Positions 58,928-64,000 of a stretch of DNA of 64,000 bases are shown here, piece after piece. Position numbers and translations under genes: made by a program. Every line of letters starts with the position of its first letter. Position 1 is the stretch's first letter. Source of the stretch: Gammaproteobacteria bacterium (GTDB lineage: Bacteria; Pseudomonadota; Gammaproteobacteria; GRL18); assembly GCA_016744995.1 (NCBI GenBank), contig JADGDG010000005.1, positions 124,001 to 188,000 of the forward strand, in the 5' to 3' direction. Below the pieces are notes generated by a model. It worked only from the letters and a program-made list of their open reading frames with translations, was not told the origin of the DNA and did no database searches.

Positions 58928-61723
58928 ATGAATCTTAAATTAACACTCTCTCGTCTGGAAAGCCTTTTGTTAACCGCCTGTGATGATCTGCGTGGCAGCA
59001 TGGATGCAAGTGAATATAAAGAATATATTTTTGGTATGTTGTTCCTTAAACGTGCCAGTGACTTGTTCGATCAGCGGCAGGCTGAATTGAGAGAACGCTT
59101 TGCAGCTCAAGGCATGGATGAGGACGATATTAAAATTGAGTTGAATGATTCAGATAACTATTCTGGTAAATATTTCTTTGTGCCAGAGCGAGCACGATGG
59201 AATCAGGGCTGGGATGAAGAGAAGCTTGAGGATGGTGAAATTACAATAATTCATCGTCCGGCCCTTAAACATGTTAAAGAAAGTGTTGGCACTACTCTGA
59301 ATAAAGCTCTGGAAGCGATTGAAGATGCTAACCCTGATGCTTTGCAAGATGTCCTGAAAAGCATCAATTTTAACCGAAAGATTGGCCAGCGTACATTGGA
59401 TGATGACACGCTGGCTGATTTTGTACAAAACTTTGAAAAAATCCCTTTGAAAGATGATGATTTTGAATTCCCTGACTTATTGGGCGCAGCCTATGAATGG
59501 CTGATTAAATATTTTGCTGATTCTGCCGGAAAAAAAGCGGGAGAATTCTATACGCCTGCTGAAGTGGTCAGGATCTGTGTTGAGATTTGTGATCCACAGG
59601 AAGGAATGAGCATATATGACCCAACTGTGGGCTCTGGTGGTATGTTAATTCAAACACGGGATTATCTGCGGGAAAATGATGGTAATGTTGATGAATTGTC
59701 TCTAAATGGGCAAGAAAAAATTGGTACCACCTGGTCTATTTGTAAAATGAATATGCTCCTTCATGGTATTTCACATGCAGATATTCGTCAGGAAGATACT
59801 CTCAAAGAACCACAGCATTTTGATGAAGGCAATGAGCTTAAACGGTTTGATCGGGTTGTTGCCAATCCGCCATTCAGCCAGAATTATAGTAAAAAAGAAC
59901 TTAAATTCCCTGGCCGATTCCCTGTCATGATGCCTGAAAAGGGCAAAAAAGCCGATCTTATGTTTGTTCAGCATATGCTTGCAGTTCTCAAACATGACGG
60001 TCGCCTGGCTTCAGTGATGCCACATGGAGTCTTATTTCGTGGTGGAGAAGAGCGTGAAGCACGCAAGCATTTCATTGAACATGGTTATCTTGAAGCCATC
60101 ATTGGTCTGCCCAGTAACCTGTTTTATGGTACGGGTATTCCAGCCTGTATTCTGGTTATTAATAAACAGGGTGCAGCTGAACGTGATCATGTACTTTTTA
60201 TCAATGGTGATCGTGAATATCGTGAAGGAAAAGCACAGAATCATCTACGACCTGAGGATATAGATAAAATTATTTTTGCTTACCGTTCAGGCGAAGATAT
60301 TCCTGCTACGACTGCCAGGGATGGCGGAAGTGCTGGGAATGCAGGAGCAATTCCCACGTATGCCCGTAAAGTGCCAAAAACTGAAATTGAAGCAGAAGAC
60401 TATAATTGTAATATTCGTCGTTATGTAGATAATGCACCACCACCAGAGCCTCAGGATGTCCGTGCCCATTTGCATGGTGGTGTCCCTATATCAGAGGTGG
60501 AGAATTTAAAGCACTTCTGGGATAACTATACAGGTTTACGTGAAGATTGCTTTGAGGAACGAGATAAGAGCTATTTGTCTATTGCTCAAGTGATCAGTGA
60601 AAAGCGTGATATTGCTGATTTTGTGAGTCAACACCAGGGGATTGTTGAGTGTCAGAAACTGTTTATGCAACAACTTGAAACATGGTGGCAGAATAACTTA
60701 CCCATTGTTGAAGCATTAGCCCCAGATCCGGCTCTTCGTTCACAACAGCAACATAAAAATGCAGGTAATGTGTATTTAATGCGCAGCAGCTTGTTAAGCA
60801 GTATTTCTGAACAACTGGAAGAACAAGAACTCCTGACCAGTTCACAGGTTCGAGGTGCCTTTGCCAATTATGTGGATTGTTTAAAAGCAGATTTCAAATC
60901 CATTGCGGCCAGTGGCTGGGGACCAGAACTGATCCCTGAACAAGAAATATTGCAGAGTCAGTTTCCAGAAGTTTTGCAAGATATTGAACAGGCACAGTCC
61001 CGATTGACTGAATTACAGGCTCTGTTTTCTGCCGCAGATGAAGAGGATTTTGAAGATACTGAAAACACTGGAGTTATGGCCAGTAGTGATGTTAAAAACA
61101 AAAAAGAAAAATTGAAAAAGGTGAATGCTGAATGGAAAGCTCAGCTCAAACTCCTGAAAGATTTGGCTGCTAATCTATTTGCCGAAATCAATGTGGCTGA
61201 TCTATTACCTAAGGGAGTGAAAAAAGGTTTTTACTGTACTGAAGGTCTGACTCAAAAAGATCCGCAATTTAACAATGGTCAACGGCTCCTTGAACTGGCT
61301 GCTGAAGTTCAATATGACTCTGAATTTTCTGAACCACTTAAAGAAGCCATAGAACAAGGTGAATCTGCTTATAAACAGGCACAATCACTGACTCAAAGCC
61401 TGCACTGCCATAATCTTTTGGAAGATGAAGTCAAGGCGCTAAAAGCAATCATTAAGGGTATTGAGAATAAGCGTGATGAGTTGGTTGAAAGTGCACGGCA
61501 AAAAATTTCCAATGATGAAGCCAGAACTGTGATTATTGAACGTTTGCAACAAGTGTTGATGAATACTTACCAAACTTATTTATGTGCAGATCAGAGAGTT
61601 TGTATTAAAGCCATTGAAAATCTCTGGAATAAATATGCGATTACAGCTAAAACGATTGAAGAGGAAAGAGATGCAGCTTCTGAGCAGTTGAAATTATTTA
61701 TGATGGAGTTGGAATATGAGTGA
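58928..61723 (+). CDS. hsdM: Type I restriction-modification methyltransferase HsdM with long C-terminal extension
   Basis: HsdM is the adenine-N6 methylase subunit. The 931-residue protein is long for the family, where roughly 500-530 residues are common. The helical N-terminal domain ([26 protein letters not shown], residues 19-44) is typical. The SAM motif [10 protein letters not shown] and catalytic NPPF lie at about residues 235 and 315. From about residue 550 a long hydrophilic helical extension follows, likely a coiled coil ([20 protein letters not shown]). It overlaps hsdS by 8 bases. Confidence 0.93.
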   Translation: MNLKLTLSRLESLLLTACDDLRGSMDASEYKEYIFGMLFLKRASDLFDQRQAELRERFAAQGMDEDDIKIELNDSDNYSGKYFFVPERARWNQGWDEEKLEDGEITIIHRPALKHVKESVGTTLNKALEAIEDANPDALQDVLKSINFNRKIGQRTLDDDTLADFVQNFEKIPLKDDDFEFPDLLGAAYEWLIKYFADSAGKKAGEFYTPAEVVRICVEICDPQEGMSIYDPTVGSGGMLIQTRDYLRENDGNVDELSLNGQEKIGTTWSICKMNMLLHGISHADIRQEDTLKEPQHFDEGNELKRFDRVVANPPFSQNYSKKELKFPGRFPVMMPEKGKKADLMFVQHMLAVLKHDGRLASVMPHGVLFRGGEEREARKHFIEHGYLEAIIGLPSNLFYGTGIPACILVINKQGAAERDHVLFINGDREYREGKAQNHLRPEDIDKIIFAYRSGEDIPATTARDGGSAGNAGAIPTYARKVPKTEIEAEDYNCNIRRYVDNAPPPEPQDVRAHLHGGVPISEVENLKHFWDNYTGLREDCFEERDKSYLSIAQVISEKRDIADFVSQHQGIVECQKLFMQQLETWWQNNLPIVEALAPDPALRSQQQHKNAGNVYLMRSSLLSSISEQLEEQELLTSSQVRGAFANYVDCLKADFKSIAASGWGPELIPEQEILQSQFPEVLQDIEQAQSRLTELQALFSAADEEDFEDTENTGVMASSDVKNKKEKLKKVNAEWKAQLKLLKDLAANLFAEINVADLLPKGVKKGFYCTEGLTQKDPQFNNGQRLLELAAEVQYDSEFSEPLKEAIEQGESAYKQAQSLTQSLHCHNLLEDEVKALKAIIKGIENKRDELVESARQKISNDEARTVIIERLQQVLMNTYQTYLCADQRVCIKAIENLWNKYAITAKTIEEERDAASEQLKLFMMELEYE

Positions 61724-63026
61724 AGAACAACTCTGGATTAAAAAGCAACTAAAGTATTTTGTAAAGGATATTGGTGATGGAGGAACACCTTCAAGAGAAA
61801 ATAGCAGAAATTTTGGTGGCAATATACCATGGGTAGTTATATCTGATATACAAAGAAAAATATATAAAACCAAAGAAAATTTATCTGTAAGAGGATTAGC
61901 TTCTTGCACATCAAAACTATGGCCTTTAAATACAGTAATTTTATCAACGGGGGCAACTATTGGGAAGGTTGGGATTGCTTATGTTGAACTTGCGACCAAG
62001 CAAGGGATAACCGGTATTGTTGCTAATGAAAAAATACTCCCAAAATTTTTGTATTATGAGCTTTTGTTTAAAAAGCCAAATGTAATTGCATGGGCACAAG
62101 GTAGTACTTTTGCTGAAATCCGAGTGCCTATTCTTGAAAAAATACCATTAAAAGTTCCTAAGAGCATTCGCCTTCAAGAAAAAATTTATAAGATTCTAGA
62201 AAAAATTGACCAAACAATCGAAAAAACAGAAGCACTGATTGAGAAATATCAGCAAATAAAAACAGGCTTAATGCATGACTTGTTTACTCGTGGTATCACA
62301 GCTGATGGCAAACTCCGTCCACCCAAAGAACAAGCTCCAGAATTATATAAAGAAACTCCTATTGGCTGGATTCCTAAAGAATGGGATTTTGATTTATTGG
62401 ATGCTGTTAAAGATTCTATTGTTGATGGGCCATTCGGCTCAAATCTTAAAACAGAACACTATGTGATTGATGCAGGTGTAAGAGTAGTACGCCTTCAAAA
62501 TATTCAATCAACTATGTACAACGATACAGATAGAGCCTATGTTTCACATGACCATGCTAATTTTCTTATCAGGAATAAAGTTATTCCTTCAGACATTCTC
62601 ATTGCAGGACTAGGAGATGATAAATATCCAGTAGGAAGATCCTGTCAATATCCTCTTGATTTACCAGCCGCCATAAATAAAGCAGATTGTTTTCGTCTTA
62701 GATGTAAATTAGAAAAATGGAGTAATGAATTTATCATGTATTATATGAACACTTCAGGAGCTAGACATCAAATTCGTAAATATGAGCAGGGAGTTACCAG
62801 ACCAAGAATTAATCTTAGTAATATAAAAAGGGTTCTACTTCCCACCCCAGGAATAAAAGAGCAAGAGGCTATTTCATTGCAACTTAAAACCATTGAAATG
62901 AAAATCAATAATGAAGAAAGAACTAAGACTAAACTTTTACAACAAAAGTCAGGCCTAATGCATGACCTCCTAACTGGCAAAGTTCAGGTCAAAGTTGATG
63001 AAAATGAGGCCATCAATGCCAACTAA
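61716..63026 (+). CDS. hsdS: Type I restriction-modification specificity subunit HsdS
   Basis: HsdS sets the DNA target of the type I complex. The 436-residue protein has two target-recognition domains: the first with [14 protein letters not shown] and the second after [16 protein letters not shown] with [12 protein letters not shown]. Each is followed by a conserved helix region ([30 protein letters not shown], residues 167-196, and [19 protein letters not shown]). Its start overlaps hsdM by 8 bases with a GGAG site inside hsdM, and its end overlaps the RhuM-family gene. Confidence 0.93.
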   Translation: MSEEQLWIKKQLKYFVKDIGDGGTPSRENSRNFGGNIPWVVISDIQRKIYKTKENLSVRGLASCTSKLWPLNTVILSTGATIGKVGIAYVELATKQGITGIVANEKILPKFLYYELLFKKPNVIAWAQGSTFAEIRVPILEKIPLKVPKSIRLQEKIYKILEKIDQTIEKTEALIEKYQQIKTGLMHDLFTRGITADGKLRPPKEQAPELYKETPIGWIPKEWDFDLLDAVKDSIVDGPFGSNLKTEHYVIDAGVRVVRLQNIQSTMYNDTDRAYVSHDHANFLIRNKVIPSDILIAGLGDDKYPVGRSCQYPLDLPAAINKADCFRLRCKLEKWSNEFIMYYMNTSGARHQIRKYEQGVTRPRINLSNIKRVLLPTPGIKEQEAISLQLKTIEMKINNEERTKTKLLQQKSGLMHDLLTGKVQVKVDENEAINAN

Positions 63027-64000
63027 TATTCCACCAGAAAATCAGGGCGAATTCCTGCTCTACCGCTCAGAAACAGGCAATATCAAAGTCGATGTTTACT
63101 TCCAGAATGAAACTGTCTGGCTCACTCAAAAAGCACTTGCTGAATTATTTGGTGTCCAGCGACCTGCAATTAGCAAACATTTAAAAAATATCTTTGATAG
63201 CAAAGAGTTAGTGGCTGATTCAGTATGTTCCATTTTGGAACATACTGCCGATGATGGTAAAAACTACCGCACTCAATATTATAATCTTGATGCCATTATT
63301 GCTGTTGGCTATCGGGTCAATAGTTATCAGGCCACACAGTTCCGCATCTGGGCAACTCAACATCTTAAAGAGTTTATCATTAAGGGCTTTATATTAGATG
63401 ATGAGCGTCTTAAACAGGGAAATCAGGTCTTTGGTCAGGATTATTTTGATGAATTGCTGGAACGGATCCGTGAAATTCGTGCCAGTGAACGACGATTTTA
63501 TCAAAAAATCACCGATCTGTATGTGTTAGCCGCTGATTATGACCAACAGGCTCCTACGACTAAAAATTTCTTTGCCAGTGTGCAGAATAAACTGCACTGG
63601 GCGATTAGTGGTAAAACCGCAGCAGAAATTATCTATTCAAATGTGGATGCCAATACCATTAATCTGGGGCTGACGACATGGCAGCATGCCCCTGAGGGAA
63701 AAATTTTAAAATCTGATACCACGGTGGCGAAAAACTACCTGAGTGAAGCCCATATTAAAGAGCTGAATCGTATTGTTTCTGCTTATCTGGACTTGGCTGA
63801 AAACCGAGCTGAACGTGGGATTGTGATGAAAATGACGGATTGGGTAAAATTTCTGGATGGTTTTCTGGAGCTGTCCAATTATCCAATCCTACAGGATAAA
63901 GGCAAAGTCAGTGCTCATCAGGCTAAGTTAAAAGCGGCACAGGAATATGAAGTCTATCGAAAACAGCAGGATGTTGAATATATTTCAGACTTTGACAGGG
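63016..64000 (+). CDS. rhuM: RhuM family protein (partial, runs off right edge)
   Basis: The frame from ATG 63016 (or 63004) stays open to the window end, giving at least 328 residues. The N-terminal part has LTQKALAELFGVQRPAISKHLKNIF, a helix-turn-helix-like segment. The family stretch RTQYYNLDAIIAVGYRVNS follows, and then ATQHLKEFIIKGF. RhuM-family proteins are often encoded in type I restriction loci and Salmonella pathogenicity islands, with no well-established biochemical role. It overlaps hsdS by 11 bases; hsdR, if present, must lie beyond the window. Confidence 0.88.
   Translation, partial: MPTNIPPENQGEFLLYRSETGNIKVDVYFQNETVWLTQKALAELFGVQRPAISKHLKNIFDSKELVADSVCSILEHTADDGKNYRTQYYNLDAIIAVGYRVNSYQATQFRIWATQHLKEFIIKGFILDDERLKQGNQVFGQDYFDELLERIREIRASERRFYQKITDLYVLAADYDQQAPTTKNFFASVQNKLHWAISGKTAAEIIYSNVDANTINLGLTTWQHAPEGKILKSDTTVAKNYLSEAHIKELNRIVSAYLDLAENRAERGIVMKMTDWVKFLDGFLELSNYPILQDKGKVSAHQAKLKAAQEYEVYRKQQDVEYISDFDR

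Overview
The window comes from an AT-rich, nitrogen-fixing gammaproteobacterium. The housekeeping order mutL-miaA-hfq-hflX-hflK-hflC, then hisZ-purA-rnr-rlmB-rpsF-rpsR-rplI, is typical of Gammaproteobacteria. The block rnfABCDGEH next to nifL-nifA-nifB-ferredoxin resembles the minor nif/rnf1 region of Azotobacter vinelandii and Pseudomonas stutzeri. I cannot fix the genus from sequence alone; a methylotrophic or sulfur-oxidising lineage is possible but not shown.

Region 1 (1-17,060) is a nitrogen-fixation island. On the minus strand runs rnfA-B-C-D-G-E-H, followed by a molybdate permease gene (modB) cut by the left edge. Divergent from it are nifL and nifA, then nifB, a 2[4Fe-4S] ferredoxin, a flavodiiron protein, a [2Fe-2S] ferredoxin, a homologue of the Azotobacter FeSII (Shethna II) protective protein, nifQ and draG. 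Converging on draG is a minus-strand operon of a SIR2-like protein, a small four-cysteine protein and a hemerythrin. I could read sigma-54 promoters (GG-N10-GC) in front of rnfA, nifL, nifB and the SIR2-like operon. NifA-type TGT-N10-ACA elements lie near all of them. The island therefore combines electron supply (Rnf), regulation (NifL/NifA), cofactor and Mo supply (NifB, NifQ, ModB), oxygen handling (flavodiiron protein, FeSII, hemerythrin) and ADP-ribosylation control (DraG). The SIR2-like/cysteine/hemerythrin operon and the flavodiiron/ferredoxin/FeSII block are the best candidates for an undescribed system.

Region 2 (17,300-28,500) is a mixed set: an HDAC-family deacetylase, a D-2-hydroxyacid dehydrogenase, a PAS-GGDEF protein, a membrane protein with a degenerate J domain, a cytochrome c, umuDC, a TlpA-like thioredoxin, an unknown exported protein and a CopA copper ATPase.

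Region 3 (28,500-36,930) is a signalling cluster. An exported eight-repeat protein lies behind an FNR-like box. It is followed by a poly-HAMP hybrid histidine kinase broken by one frameshift, a possible very small ORF, a REC-GGDEF protein with a hexapeptide repeat tail, and a REC-PAS-HD-GYP protein. Together these suggest a cyclic-di-GMP output pathway.

Region 4 (37,070-52,280) holds the conserved housekeeping genes, with strong terminators after hflC and rplI and a consensus promoter ahead of rpsF.

Region 5 (52,300-58,570), on the minus strand, carries a histidine kinase/REC-TPR pair, a membrane protein, a fused PP2C phosphatase-Ser/Thr kinase and a NarK/NasA nitrate transporter. An NtrC-like site and a sigma-54-like promoter precede the transporter. 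Region 6 (58,900-end) is a type I restriction-modification locus: a long hsdM, hsdS and a RhuM-family gene that runs off the right edge.
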